A DNA stretch of 64,000 bases from Ceratopteris richardii (taxonomy: Eukaryota; Streptophyta; Polypodiopsida; Polypodiales; Pteridaceae): contig CM035412.1 of the NCBI GenBank assembly GCA_020310875.1, positions 138,320,261 through 138,384,260 on the forward strand, read 5' to 3'. Within the stretch, counting starts at the first letter, position 1, and each line of letters starts with the position of its first letter. A model generated the notes under the pieces. That model was not told where the DNA came from. It did no database searches and was given only the letters and a program-made list of their open reading frames with translations. A program made the translations under genes and the position numbers. Of the stretch, positions 13,128 through 26,309 are shown piece by piece.

Positions 13128-13792
13128 ATTGGTATCAAAGCAGGTCATCGCTTCATCTAGGGCGCCATTGACACTCCTCCGTTTGTAGTCTCAGAATCGC
13201 ACAAATTTTGGTGAGCATACTTTGTGTGTTTCCGAACACACTATCATAGTGCTTGTGCAAGCTATTTCCTCTTTTTTTGCCAAAGGTATATACCAGTTTC
13301 TGTTCGCCAGTATAAGCGTCTCAAAGTTTGCTACAGGTCTAGCAGAATTCGTTTGGGCAGCTCTGTTCAACTTTTTGAGATACAGTCAATTTTTTGCATC
13401 AAGGTATTTTAGTCACTGGCCATGGCTGACAGCAGTGATGTATTTCGTATGTTGGCTGTTGAGGATAAGTTGGATGGTACCAACTACCCATTATGGGCTT
13501 ATATGATGTGACATGTATTGGTTTCAAAAGGACTGTGGACCATTGTGCAAGGTGTTGAAAAACGTCCTATCACACCTGCAACTGTTACAACTACACGTAC
13601 AGAAGCTGAGGTAGAAGGTGTCGAAGATGATGATATTCTGCATATTCCTGTTCGTGCTGTGGTTTCTGTTGCACCTACTGCAGAGCAGATTCGTTGGGAT
13701 GGCAGAGATGCCCAGGCACATGCATTGATAGCTTTATCTGTCAAACGTGCCATTATTCCTCATATTCGCTCTTGCAGAACAGCTAAGGGATT

Positions 13793-14022
13793 TGTTGATA
13801 TATTTAGGTAGTGATGTGTGTGAACATACTAGGACCGCCGGGGCACTTTTTTCCCTCTTTAGGAAGTTTTTTTCCCCCGACTTGTATATATCCCTATTGC
13901 CCTAATGGGCTACTTATCTTTGTATATTCTCTAGTAATACATTCAGTATTATGTGTTGTGCTCCAAGCTTCTTCTTCTTCCTTGTGCTGTTCGCGTGCTT
14001 CCGTAGACGTCTAACTCCAACA
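13793..14022 (+). repeat. 3' LTR of the short Copia A copy
   Basis: A 230-bp unit with the same ends, preceded by the purine run AAGGGATT and followed by the second ctcat. Confidence 0.93.
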
Positions 14023-16944
14023 CTCATGAATCTAAGCCACAAAGAAGGTAAAGAAGATGATCATTTGTTCTAAATAGATTTAGGATGTTCAAATCATGTC
14101 GCAAGCAACATTGCTCTTCTATCTGATTTGGAAAGCCCAAAGCATAGACACGAAATTTAAACAGGGGATGACACAAAGCACAATGTGGAGAAGATTGGTA
14201 ATGTCAAAGCTTCCAATGGCGGGACAAACATTCTAAGTAAGGTTCTCTATGTACCCACTATCACTAAGAACTTAATAAGTGTAGGCCAAATAGTTGAAAA
14301 AGGCTTGCAAGTTAGGTTTACCCAACATGGAGCTTTTGTGGACGATCCATGTCAAGGCGTCAAGAAGATAGCCAGAGGTGAGAAGCATGGTAGGCTCTTT
14401 ATTTTTGAAGTAGGAGAAACCAAGAACAGAGCTTTATTCACTTTTGGGTCTCAAACCCTAAGTGAGCTTGAAGTGTGGCAAAAGAGACTTGCTCATGTGA
14501 ATGAAAGAACCTTGAAGGATATATGCAAGGATCAAAGTATTCTTGGACTACCAAACATATCAAAGTAAAACATGATCAACAGGTGTGATGCTTGTTAGAT
14601 TGGGAAGGCACAAAGACAACCATTCAACCACAAAGGCTACATCTACAACAACTTATTGGACTTAGTACATAAAGATGTATGGGGACCAAGTCAAGAACCT
14701 TCATTGGCAGGATCAACGTATTATGTCTCATTTATTGATGATCATAGTAGATGGAATATTCTATACTTCATCAAAAGTAAGAATGAAGTGTTTGATTGCT
14801 TCAAAAAGTATCTAGCACATGTGGAGAATCATATAGGTAGATCACTCAAGAAGTTGAAATCTGACTAAAGAGGAGAATAATTCTCCAAAGAGTTTGATGA
14901 GTTCTTGCAGGAAAAAAGTATCAAAAGGGAAGTGATTACCAGGTACTCTCCTCAACTAAATGGAATCTATGAGAGGAGAAATAAGACATTGGTTGGATCA
15001 GCTAGAACAATGCTTGAACGGAAGAAGTTGCCACATTATTTATGTGCAGAAGCTATTTCAACTGCTTTGTACCTTGTCAATAGACTACCATCCAGATCAA
15101 TTCAAGGTATGACTCCTTATGAAGCATGGCCTAGAAGAAAACCTAGTCTTGGACATTGCAAGGTGTTTGGTTGTTCAGCTTATGTTCATGTACCATCACA
15201 AATAAGAGGTAAGCTAGATGAAAGGGCAACAAAGGCAGTGTTTATTAAATATTATTCAACTCAGATGGGTTGCAGGTTCTATAATCCATCAACCAAGCAA
15301 TTCACTACAAGTAGATATGTTGTGTTTGAAGAACACAGGTCTTGGTATGATGAAGACAAACAAAAGGTAACTCTACCATATGATCTTGATTCCAATTCTC
15401 ATCAATTAGGAAGCAAGCATGATACACATGTCCCGGATCCAAGAAGTGATACAGATGATGACCAAGATGAAAAGGAAAACTATTACAAGCTATGGAAGTC
15501 AAGAGGCAAAGCAAAGATGCAAGAGTGTGGAGAATGCTCCAAACAAGCTCCTAGAAGATCAGCAAAAAAGAAGAAACAACCAGAAAGGCATGGATATGAT
15601 TCAACATTGCTTACAAAGTATTCAATCTACTTGGCAAAAGATTCAATTTCAAAGGAACCATCAACCTATCAAAAATCAAAGAGAAACCCTAATTAGGAAA
15701 AGGCCATGAAAGAAGAAATAGATGCATTGAAGGAGATGGACACTTGGGATTTGGCTCCAATATCATCCAATCAAAAGGTAATTGGTTGCATATGGGTATA
15801 TAAAGTTAAAAGAAATTCAGATGGATCAGTTTGCAGGTACAAGGCAAGATTATTTGCCAAAGGATGCTCACAAACTCATGGTATAAACAATGCGGAAACA
15901 TTCTCACCAATTGCAAAGATTACTACAATTAGAACATTGATAAGTCTAGCTGCTACAAGGAATTGGAGACTCCTCCAACTTGATGTAAAAAATGCATTTC
16001 TAAATGGTTGGATAAGTGAAGAGGTATACATGTCACAAGTGTTATGTTTACAAACTTGTAAACATCAAAGTACACAATGAAACGTGATGAGACCTCCCAA
16101 GATCTTCAGAAGATCAAACAAATATTTCCAATTGATTCTTGACATAGAAGCTAACTGGCCACATGACCTTTGGGCCAGAGTTTAGGAAGACCGATGGAAG
16201 AAAAATGAAAACAAAATACCTCCTTTTGAAGAATTAGATGCCCCTAGGAATCGAAAATGGAACTAGAGGTGATCTATGACGAATGTCCAACCTAGATCAT
16301 AATAGAGAGGAGGGAATGGTCCTAATAATGCTTCCCAACTAAAAAAGAGAATACGAATAGAGATCTCAGTTCTTCCATACACCCACAATAAGGGGGAAGG
16401 AAAAGAAATTTGTTAGATGAAATATCAAACACATTATCCGAGTTGAAAAGAATTAAAGTTCAATGTTCCTTGACATTACAAGACTTGCTCCAACTCAAAC
16501 CTCAATTATGGAAGAAATTAACTCAACAATTGAATTTGGAAGAGACAAACCCATCTATAGGAAAATATAAACTAGAGATGATACCCATGATAAAGATTTT
16601 GACTGACAAAGTGGGAGAATTAAGTGAGGGAGATGAAGGAAATACATGCCTCCCCATTACGTTCCAAGGATACATGACTAAAGCAATTCTAGACACAAGA
16701 GCAGAATTAGGGATAGCAACCAAGGAAATTTGGAAGAAATGGCAAAAACCAGCCCTATGTCCCACTCGAATGAAATTACGACTAGTTGATGATCACATAG
16801 AAAGACCGGAATCCTAGAAAAGGTCATTCTAACTACTTGCGGAGTGGAATTCGACCATACGTTGGCTATCTGTTAGTTTGGAAAAGCAAATAATTATGAA
16901 ATGATCTTAGGATGACCTTTTATGAGATAGATGAGGGTAATCCA

Positions 16945-17236
16945 TGTTAGGTGTGTGTAGAAGTGCGAGAGACGCACATGAAGCACACACAAGGAGCATA
17001 ATTGCAGCAAGACACACGGAGAAGACAATGGCTGGAATAGCTCTCTCTATTGACGATGAACTAAACTAAAGTAAGAGTTGAATAATATCCCTAAGTACAA
17101 AGTACCACCACACATGAATAAATAATGTATGTGGTAACATGGGGAAAAAACCTCTAGCTAGCACTAGAGTAAAAAGTGTCCATGTACAGGGAAAAGGTTC
17201 ACATCAAAGCTACTTGAGGAACACATAAGTGTAACA
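16945..17236 (-). repeat. Copia C 3' LTR (292 bp)
   Basis: Runs from TGTTAGG to GTAACA on the plus strand. The ends are the short inverted repeat TGTTA/TAACA. Adjacent on the interior side is AACCCCCCTGG, a polypurine tract when read on the minus strand. Confidence 0.92.
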
Positions 17237-17247
17237 AACCCCCCTGG
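17237..17247 (-). promoter_or_regulatory. Copia C polypurine tract
   Basis: Reads CCAGGGGGGTT on the minus strand, abutting the 3' LTR. Confidence 0.8.
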
Positions 17248-20200
17248 AGCGATTGATGTGAACACATTACAAGGAGTGATAGATCAACCCACGCAAGGTA
17301 ATAAGCCTAAAGCTTTGCAAAAAACTTCAAACTTTTCCCGTGAGCTTTGGTGAATATATCTACCACATTATCTTGTGTAGGCACATATACCAAATCAATA
17401 CTCCTGCATGAAGGCACTCTCTCACACAGTGATATTGCACCTCAATATGTTTGATCCGTGCATGAAACACTGGGTTTTGTGCAACAGCCAAAGCACTCTG
17501 ACTATCAATGAGAATATGCATAGCGGCATCAATCTCCATGCAAATATCCATCAATAGGCATCTCAACAATATACACTCCACTGTAGCTCTGAAAAATGCC
17601 CTGTACTCAGCTTCACAACTCGATGTCGCCACTCTAGGTTGCTTCTTACTCAACCAAGATATGCATGAGTCTCCAAGGAAAAAGCAATTACCACTAGTGG
17701 ACACACGAGTATCATAACAACTAGCCCAATCACTATCTGTAAAAGCATGCAAGCATGGCTAAAAATCTTTGCCATAAAAGAGACCTAAGCTCAAAGTGCC
17801 TAAGAGATATCTAAACAAAAATTTTACTGCTTGCCAATGCTTAGTGCCTGGGCTATGCATGAATCGACTCAACTGGGAAACTGCATATTGTATATCCGAC
17901 CTTGTGTTGCATGCACATATAAGACATCCCACAACTTGTTGATAAACAGAAGTGTCAGATGCATCACTGGAATCCTCAACTGAGAACTTAAATCCTATTT
18001 CAACTGGTGTGGAAACTGGCTTGCAATCCTCAAAGTCAAAATGCTGAAGTAGTTTTTCAACATACTTTACTTGATGCATAACAATGCCCCCCTCAACAGA
18101 TACAAACTGGATGCCAAGATAGTAGCTCAAAAGACCAAGATAAGTGACATCAAAAGTATGCTGCAAATCAGCCATAAGAATGCTAGATTTTGCATCACAT
18201 GACCTAGTCAAGAGTATGTCATCGACATAAAGAACAAGCACTATAAGATCAGCCCCATTTTTGCATACATAGAGTGTGCTTTCAATTGGACTAGATGTGA
18301 AGCCAAGAGCAATCAAGTGCTTATGTATTTTGTCATACCATGCACGTGGAGCTTGCTTGAGACCATACAAGGCTTTATGCAAGCGACAAACCATATGCTC
18401 TTGCCCTTTCATGGCAAATCTAGGAGGTGGCTTCACATAGACCTCTTCTTGCAAATCATCATTCAAGAAGGCTATTTTTATGTCCAACTCATGCACTTTC
18501 CAACTTCGATTGGCAGCCAATGCAACCACGGTACAAATGGTAGTCATGCATGAAGTAGGTGCAAAAGTTTCCTCATAGTCAATGCCATATTGTTGTGCAT
18601 ATCCTTTGGCAACCAATCTAGCTTTGTAGCGATCAATCCTACCATCAGACTTTCTCTTAATTTTATAAACCCACTTTGTACCAATGGCATTCTTTCCTTT
18701 TGGCAATTCACATAACACCCAAGTACCATTCCTATATATGGAATCCATTTCTGATTACATGGCACTCATCCATTGTGGATCGTCACATGCATCTTCAAAA
18801 GAAAGTGGCTCTTCATTACATGTTGTTGCAATAAGATAATAATCCACAAAATTACTTGATGCATGGTGAGAGCTTGATCTTGTTCTACCAAGTAAAGGTG
18901 CATTCAATTTATTGTCTTGCAAAAATTGTTTTGGCGACTTTGGCATAGTTTGTGCATTGATATACATGTGTTCATTATGCAATACATCATCAATATGTAC
19001 ATCATGACTGAATTTCATGCCCATTTTCAGCCATATTTTGTCACAAATGTTCAGCCATATGTGGCTGGAAATTTCTAGTTGTTTTGATATTTTTTGGCTG
19101 GAAATTCTCTGCATTTTCAGCTCTATTTTATTGGAATTTTTTAGCCCTTTGAGCCTCAGTTGGCTGGTCTACATGGCCATAGTCAAGCGCACCATTTTGG
19201 AACAAAGGCATGAGTGTATTGGACACATCTTATGAGCTAAATCTTGGCTATTTTTTGCATTCAAGTAGAGGGAAAACTGAATTTTCAGCAAATACCACAT
19301 CTCGACTCACAATAATTGTGTTCATCAATGGATGGTACAAATAGTATCCCTTAATTTCATCACTATAACCAACAAATATACATTTCTTTGCCTTGTCATC
19401 AAGTTTGTGACATTGTTGTGATGGCACAAGAGCATATGCCAAACAACCAAACACCTCAATATGACTAACCATAGGCTTATGACCGTTCCAAGACTCATAA
19501 GGAGTGATGACTCCCAATGCTTTTGTGGGGCAGCGATTCAACACATAGTTTGCACACATGACCGCTTCCATCCAAAACTTATCGGGAAGATGCTTTCCTT
19601 TAACCATACATCCTACCATTTCAAGTAGAGTTCTATTTTTACGCTTGGCAACACCATTTTGCTGAGGTTTATGTTACTGTACATTGGTATGAAAAACCTC
19701 TTTCATGAAGAAAAGCATTAAACTCATGTGACATGTATTCACCACCACAATCCATTCGTAGAGTCAAAAGCTTTTGTGAAGAAAACTTTTCATCCTTAGC
19801 TAAAAATGCTTTGAAGCAAGAGAATACCTCATTCCTTGCTTTCATAAGATACACCCATGTATGCTGAGTAGCATCATCAATGAAGGTAACAAAATATACA
19901 TGCTTCCCAAAAGATGGAGTCTTGATGGGACCACATACATCGCTATGAACAAGCTATAATTTTCTTATAGTGTGTGAATGAATATCTTTTGGAAAAGAAG
20001 CACAATGCATTTTTCCAAGAATGCAACCTTCACATGCATATTTTTCAATGGACTCAAGTGTAGGCAAACGAATAAACATGTCCTTCTTTTGCAAGTAAAG
20101 CAAACTATTGAAGTTCAAGTGACCAAAACGAGCATGTCAAAGCTCCATTTCAGCCATGGAAGAAGTATGAGCAACCAAGGCATTCGAGACAACCCTCTTG

Positions 20201-21860
20201 TATGTATCCATGTGATACAAACCAGTACATAATGTACCGGACATCACGATAACATCGCCGTTGTTGAAATCATGAACCATACACTTATCATCAACAAAGT
20301 GTACATGAAGTCCAGCTTTGGCAATCAACGGAATTGAAATTAAGTTCTTCTTGATATTGGCTACATACAATGCATTTTTCAAGAGAATCATACCTCCATT
20401 TGCAGATGTAAGCTCAATTTATCCTTATCCAATGATAGGATAAGAGGCATTGTTTGCACACAAGACATGTCCTGCTTTGGGTGCATCTTTCAAAGAGGCA
20501 AAAAATCTTTTGCATGATGTTATGTGCTTTGAAGCACCACTATCAAAGAACCAATCCGAATCAGTCTCACTCACAACCATACATTTAGAATGCAAAGAAG
20601 CATCATAATGACATGTAACAACACATGCCCAAAAATCTTGAGCCATATTAGCTTCATCATTCTTTACATTTGCTGAATTTTTAGCAATAGACATGCCAAA
20701 TTCCTTCTTCTTTTCATTGTGTTTAACAAGCTTTCTACACTCATCAATAGTATGTCTAGCCTTTCGACAATATTTGCATCTCTTCTTCTTTTGCAAATCA
20801 CCATCAATAGAGGAATGAGTGGAAGAGGAAGGTTGAGGCTTTGGTTTGATGAACCCAAAGCTGAACCATACTTGCTTTTCCCCTTTTGTGAGATAGCAAG
20901 TGCTTGTGTTCCTTCAATCAAACCTCTCCTATTCACTCTAGATTGCTCTTTTTGCAAAAGAAGAGACATAACCTCATCAAATGCATACATATTAGGATTT
21001 CCTTTTGCAACCAAACGTAGTGTGGTAGCAAAGCTTTGAAAAGATTCTGGTAATCCTTTCAACAATTTAGAAATGAGTGATGCATTTGGAATAATCTCAT
21101 CTATGTTTGTCAATTGCTCTTTCAAGTCCTTGATGTGTGTCACATACACATCCACAGACTCATTTTCAGCCATACATACATCCTCAACTTGCTTCCTCAA
21201 GTATGCAACACGTGCTTCATTATGCACGGCATACAAAGAAGCAAGAGTGTCCCATACTTGTCGTGATGTAGAACATGACCAAATGTGTGGAACTATATGA
21301 CGCTTCACAGAAAGCGCAATCAAAGGATGAGCTTGAGCATCTTTTCCATCCCATCTAATCTACTCCTTTGTAGGTGGAGAAGGAGAAACCACTATTCTCG
21401 AAGAAGAAGCTCCATCTGTGACAGTAGACTATGAACTAGAAGAATTTGTGGGTCTTCGATCTGCATCTGCCACTATGTTCCAAAGTTGTTTTGCAACAAG
21501 AACATGCTTCATCATGTAAGACCACATCAGATAGTTGGTCCCATCAAGCTTATCTTCAGCTTGAAGCATGCCAAATAAGTCATTGCTACCCACCATTTCA
21601 CTAAGGAATAAGAATCTAACAAAATCTTCACTTTGACGAAAGCTGAAATGAATGCTGAAATTTTAGCTCATAAATCATCACTCAGATGGAGATTTTGACT
21701 GCACGAATGGCTTCGAAATGGGGGTAAAACCCTAGGGCACTTGGTGGAAATGATTCTTGACAGCTCAAATTCACTGTTCTATGCTCCAAAGTCAATTTAC
21801 ACTGTTGAAAGTGTGCACGTGCCGCAACGCAAAAAACCAAAACTTGAGAAGGAGCTGAAC

Positions 21861-21875
21861 CTGCTCTAATACCAT
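21861..21875 (-). promoter_or_regulatory. Copia C primer-binding site
   Basis: Reads TGGTATTAGAGCAGG on the minus strand immediately inside the 5' LTR, matching the initiator-Met-tRNA type of site. Confidence 0.85.
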
Positions 21876-22176
21876 TGTTACGTGTGTGTGTGTGTATAGG
21901 TTTGAGAGACACAAGAGAAGCACACACAAGGAGCACAAATGCAGCAAGACACACCGAGTAGACGATGGCTGGAATAGCTCTCTCTATTGATGATGAACTA
22001 AACTGAAGTAAGATTTGAATAATATCCCTAAGTACAAAGTACCACCACATATGAGTGAATCATGTATGTGGTAACATGGGAAAAAAAAAACCTCTAGCCA
22101 GCACTAGAGTAAAAAGTGCCCATGTATAGGGAAAAGGTTAACATCAAAGCTACTCGAGGAACACATAAGTGTAACA
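21876..22176 (-). repeat. Copia C 5' LTR (301 bp)
   Basis: Aligns end to end with 16,945-17,236 and carries an expanded GT run near its outer end (about 21,882-21,896). It is bounded by the target duplication on the right and by the primer site on the left. Confidence 0.92.
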
Positions 22177-24559
22177 GTCCAAGATTGGAGAAGAGATGCT
22201 TTATATCTCCACCATCAAGGTGCCACAACGAAGATAAATTCGCATACATTTGCATACCAAAATGTACCACCCTTGTAGTGGAACCCTGTCCATAAAGAAG
22301 AAGATAATGTGTACATTCATAGTGTGGGTTTGAGTGACCAATCTTGGATGGATGAAGAGGCCTAGCTATGGATGTGTAAAGAAGCTAAACAAGAAGAAGG
22401 AAGATTAAAATCTTGGCCAGTAGGGAATGAGAGCTACAGACCAACAGAAGTCCCTCCCTACATACCGCAAATATTTCGAGATGAAGTATTTGACCCACAT
22501 GGATGGATGGAGATATTAGCAACATTAGATGTTTGCATGAACAAAGAGGTATTAATCATGAATGAATGTGTAGAGGAGGAAGGTTATGATGTAATTCTAT
22601 ACATGGTAATCCTCCAAGAAGTAGAAGCAAGAGAATTAGTAGAAAAAGAATAGAGAGAGGACTATGAAAGCATAGAAATGGAACTTGAATTTGATTCAAA
22701 AGAATAGTATATCTAAGAGAGATAAAAAAAGAGGACACTAAAATAAACCTTAATGTACTCGCCATAGAGAAATATCAAGAGAAACCTAAGATGGAGATAA
22801 GAAAAGTTCGAGAAGAGCCACATCATCAATCATTTGAAGTACCTAAACATTTCAAAAGATATGAAGTTGAAGAAAGAAAGATAGCCATTCAAATGCAAAA
22901 AAGAGAAGCTCAAGAAGGAGTAGCATATGACAACAAAGAATAGACTAAAAAGGTAGTAGTAACAATGGAAGGAGAAAAGAGAGATGCATCTACATAGGTA
23001 AGGATGTATCGATAGAAGATGAGCAGGAACTCATAGAGCTAATTGGAGATATAGAGATGTGTTTGCATGGACTTACAAAGATCTCAAAATGGTAGATCCC
23101 TCTATTTATTCCCATAGGGTTTCAATGACTACATATGCTAAACCCACCAAACAAAGACCATACACCTACAATGATGCTTATTCAGCCAAGATTAAAGAGG
23201 AGATTGATAAACTATTGGTGACTGGATCTATATACGAAATATAACACACTAAATGGGTATCACCCTTGTTAGTAGTGCTAAAGAAAAACAAAAAACTTAA
23301 GGTTTGTATTAACTTGAAAAAGGTTAATGGGGCTACCGTTCATGATAGTTATCCATTACCCATTACAAACCATCGCTTGGAAAGAGTAGCAATCAAGGAA
23401 GTATATAGCTTCCTTGATGGATTCTTAGGATATAATCAAGTAGCCATCACCACTAAGGACCAACATAAGACTGCTTTTGCTATTGAATGGGGAGTGTATG
23501 CTTTTAGGGTTATGCCATTTGGTTTGACCAATGCCCTAACAACTTTCCAAAGACGGATGTGTCATGTGGCTAAAGAATTTCTGAGGAAAAGCATGGATGA
23601 CCTATGTACTTACTCTTCTCAATGCATCGCTCACACATGAACTAAGGAAAATATTTGATAAATGCAGACAGTATCGAGTCTATCTGAATCCAGAAAAGTG
23701 TGTATTCATGGTTAGACAAGGTAAAATCTTGGGAAACATCTCCAAAAATGGCATCTCAATCGATGAAGACAAAATAAAAGTTATTTTGGAACTACCAAGA
23801 CCAAAGAATGCTAAGGAAGTGCAAGCTTTTATGGGACATTGTGGATATTAATGACGATTCATCCACATCTATGCCATTATTGCTAAGCCATTGTATGGAC
23901 AATTAACTCAATTCATATGGACAGAAGAGTGTGAAAAAGCCTTTAATGAATTGAAAAGGAGGTTGATTTTAGCTCCAATCTTGAAAGTACCAAACTGGAA
24001 TAAACCATTTCATATTCATGTGGATGCATCTAATTATGTCATTGGATGTATCTTAGCACAACCAGTAGAGGAAGGGAGTTAGATCACCCAATTGCCTATG
24101 CGAGTAGAAAATTAAATCAAGCAGAACACAATTACACTACAACTAAATGAGAAGGCTTAGGGATGGTCTATGTTGTAAAGAAGCTCATACATTACCTCCT
24201 AGCCAACAAATTTAAGTTCTTTATTGATCACCAAGCCCTATTGTACTTGTTCAATAAACCTTGTAATACAAGAAGGCTAGTGAGATGGTTTCTATTGCTA
24301 ATGGAGTTTGACTTCAAAGTAGTGGTGAAGAAAGCAAATACCCATGTAAGAGCAGACCATCTTTCGATAATGACTCATGGGGAGCCACCCACTCAGGTAG
24401 CTGAAGAGCTACCTGACACCTACTTGTTCAATTTAGAAGTATGTCCTAAATGGGCTAAAAAGTTGATACCTATACTCACTCATGTACCACATCATAGGAT
24501 CAATATAAATAGTACTAAGGAGTTGTGGCAAACAAGGAACCTCCACATAGTGGTGAAAA

Positions 24560-24700
24560 TCATACAAGTAGATCATTGTAGAAGGTCAACATGGGAGAAG
24601 AGACAACTTGAAATCTATGGATATGATTCTACATTTGTTACAAAGAATTCAATTTACTTAGCAAAAGAGTCAATGTGTTTTCCTCTAATTCGAATCCAAA
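24560..24700 (+). mobile_element. Copia B-related fragment abutting the Gypsy relic
   Basis: The translation YGYDSTFVTKNSIYLAKES closely matches HGYDSTLLTKYSIYLAKDS in the integrase-RT linker of Copia B (about 15,590-15,655). The flanking DNA is also similar. It is a short diverged fragment, not the missing 3' part of the Copia B copy upstream, because it repeats a region that copy already has. Confidence 0.6.
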
Positions 24701-24709
24701 ACTAAATTG

Positions 24710-26300
24710 AACATCTATGTGCACCTTTTATAAGGACTTGTGATGAGGAAGGTCTTATCTTGCAAGGGAAAACTAGAACAAGCCATTCAAATGCATTATT
24801 TTCCTTTTGAAACAAGATCATTTGAGAGTTTTTAGTAAATACTTCTCTTGCATAGTTGAAATTCCATTGTGGATTGTTTATGATAGAAATAACATCTTTT
24901 TGCTTTAGTGGATGCCACGATTAACGTTCCACTTGTGTCTCCATTGTTGCATTTCTCAATTCCAAAAGTTTGGATGTCCACCTTTTTGTGAAGATTTGGG
25001 ATGTCCCCATGTTGTCTCCTTATTTCCCAATGTACTTTTCTTGTACAACAATAGGGGTGGTAACTTATTCTAATTCCACCTCACCTTGTGCATCTATCTT
25101 CCTTTTGTAAGTTATAATTAACACGTCAATGCACACCATGGAACCTTAATTGTATAATTTTCTTGCTTTACACAAATCTTATGATATAAAAAGGTTGATT
25201 TCAATGATTGAAAACTATTTTTGAGTTGTAAGTTTAGGTTATGATGAAATAGTTTGAATTATTAGCAATGGTACAATGTGCTTTGACTTTGTTCCTTGTT
25301 CTCTTTCGTTTGAATTGGAGAGGAGACAAAAGAATGTGTATTGTGACTTTCCATCTAAGGAATCTAAGAGGGAGTATTTGTTAATGTACTTACCAATGAG
25401 GTGCCTATGGCTCCAAGGTTCTTTCCAATATCTTACCATTCATTGTCTTGTAACTTTGTTTGCTATTTTGGGATTATCTAGGATGTTGATACCATATTGA
25501 TGTGTAAGGAGACAATGAAAATCATATCTGATTTTTGGAATACCTCTTTTATCTATGCCTCTTTCCTAACAAGATTTTCCAACCTTTAAGATGTCTTTCT
25601 GGATTTTTATTGGGTGACCTAGAGTTCCATACAAACCATAATAAGTTTTTATGATCATAGACTTGCATAAAATTTTGACTAGAATCTAATTCATTTGTTT
25701 ACTTTGCATTCCTATTTTTGGATTCTATTCTCATACTTGATTGTCACTTTGAACCCCTTAAAGATTCTTAGTAGCTTGAGTATCCATCTTCAATAGCTTC
25801 AAATCCTTGGTCTCTGAGGCAATTAGGGATTCATCACTTTGATATTTTAACATCTATCTTTCTTTGGTAAATATTGGATCCTAAAGTGGTATATAACTTT
25901 TCAGAACACTAATGTCTCCTTTATCTTTCTTTATTAGGCCATTTGTACCTACATGAGTGCACATGAAAAGAAAAAAAATAGACACACATTGCAAAGTATT
26001 AGGAACACCACATGCTAGAGAGATGAATCTCCTCCCAACCATATACCTATTTATATAGCTATTGAGGACTCGACCACTTTGAATCTAACCCACTCTTTAA
26101 AAAAGCACCTTTACTTGAGAGCCACCTTTTTGGAAAATTTGCATCAGTTGAGAACCATCCGTTTTGAATCAATCCAAATGACTATTTTGTGGATTGATTC
26201 TCCACCACCCATTATTTACAAAGGTGCTAGTTAGAAAGATGCTCCACAATGCTCCATCTCATGGATCCCTTGGGAAACACCTTACTACTTGTAGGTTTTG
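24710..26300. other. AT-rich intergenic sequence, nothing recognised
   Basis: No frame with a recognisable domain on either strand. The sequence is T-rich with short open stretches only, compatible with worn LTR or leader sequence. Confidence 0.5.
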
Positions 26301-26309
26301 ACTTAAGCA

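Larger units (their letters stand above)
12898..14022 (+). mobile_element. Short Copia A-family copy nested in Copia B
   Basis: A 1,125-bp element with two 230-bp LTRs (12,898-13,127 and 13,793-14,022), an initiator-Met-type primer site (TTGGTATCAAAGCA from about 13,129) and a short interior holding only the leader and the gag start (MADSSDVFRMLAVEDKLDG, from 13,422). It is flanked by a perfect 5-bp duplication, ctcat at 12,893-12,897 and 14,023-14,027. It cannot encode replication proteins and would depend on a full-length relative in trans. Its LTRs differ at about 13 of 230 sites by eye (about 6%), less than the LTRs of the full-length Copia A copy, so it is the younger insertion. It also post-dates Copia B, whose body it interrupts. 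Confidence 0.93.
11442..16038 (+). mobile_element. Copia B: partial Copia retrotransposon, interrupted by a younger element
   Basis: A second Copia family, clearly distinct in protein sequence from Copia A. LTR-like sequence ends CA at 11,868 and is followed by TGGTATAAGAG (11,870-11,880), an initiator-Met-type primer site. Gag starts at 11,891 (MGDSFPSMIEKLDQHNYVAW); a zinc knuckle (CSICDKTNHTTQNC) lies near 12,690-12,735. After the inserted short copy (12,898-14,022) the element continues with the protease region and GAG-pre-integrase (about 14,050-14,570), integrase (about 14,650-15,350), a linker, and the first part of reverse transcriptase (15,706 to about 16,038, WVYKVKRNSDGSVCRYKARL). 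The rest of RT, the RNase H and the 3' LTR are absent here, where Gypsy-like sequence begins. Multiple breaks. Confidence 0.85.
16945..22176 (-). mobile_element. Copia C: full-length Copia element inserted in the Gypsy relic
   Basis: A 5.23-kb minus-strand Copia element with both LTRs (21,876-22,176 is the 5' LTR, 16,945-17,236 the 3' LTR), primer site, polypurine tract, and target duplication atcca/gtcca (one mismatch) at 16,940-16,944 and 22,177-22,181. Parts, in transcription order: gag from about 21,598 (MVGSNDLFGMLQAEDKLDG) through 20,800; zinc knuckle CKYCRKARHTIDEC near 20,750-20,790; protease with FFDSGASKHI near 20,530-20,560; GAG-pre-integrase and integrase to about 19,250; reverse transcriptase 18,748-17,759, open for 329 codons with YVDDILLT near 18,220; RNase H 17,752-17,360. 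It is in the same broad lineage as Copia A. Few breaks compared with its neighbours, but still not whole. LTR divergence is about 8% by eye. Confidence 0.93.
16085..24545 (+). mobile_element. Gypsy relic, split by Copia C
   Basis: A Ty3/gypsy coding relic read on the plus strand in two pieces, about 16,085-16,944 and 22,177-24,545. The left piece holds gag-like sequence (PHDLWARV near 16,150) and an aspartic-protease-like region (ILDTRAELGIATKEIWKKW near 16,685-16,745). The right piece continues with the protease-RT linker, reverse transcriptase (about 23,059-23,850; VMPFGLTNA near 23,505-23,535; AFMGHCGY at its end) and RNase H (about 23,890-24,420; FHIHVDASNYVIG and FFIDHQALLYLF). The reading sense across the Copia C insertion is preserved at the protease end. 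No LTRs or integrase were found, so it is partial as well as broken. A related fragment lies at 41,995-42,410. Confidence 0.85.
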
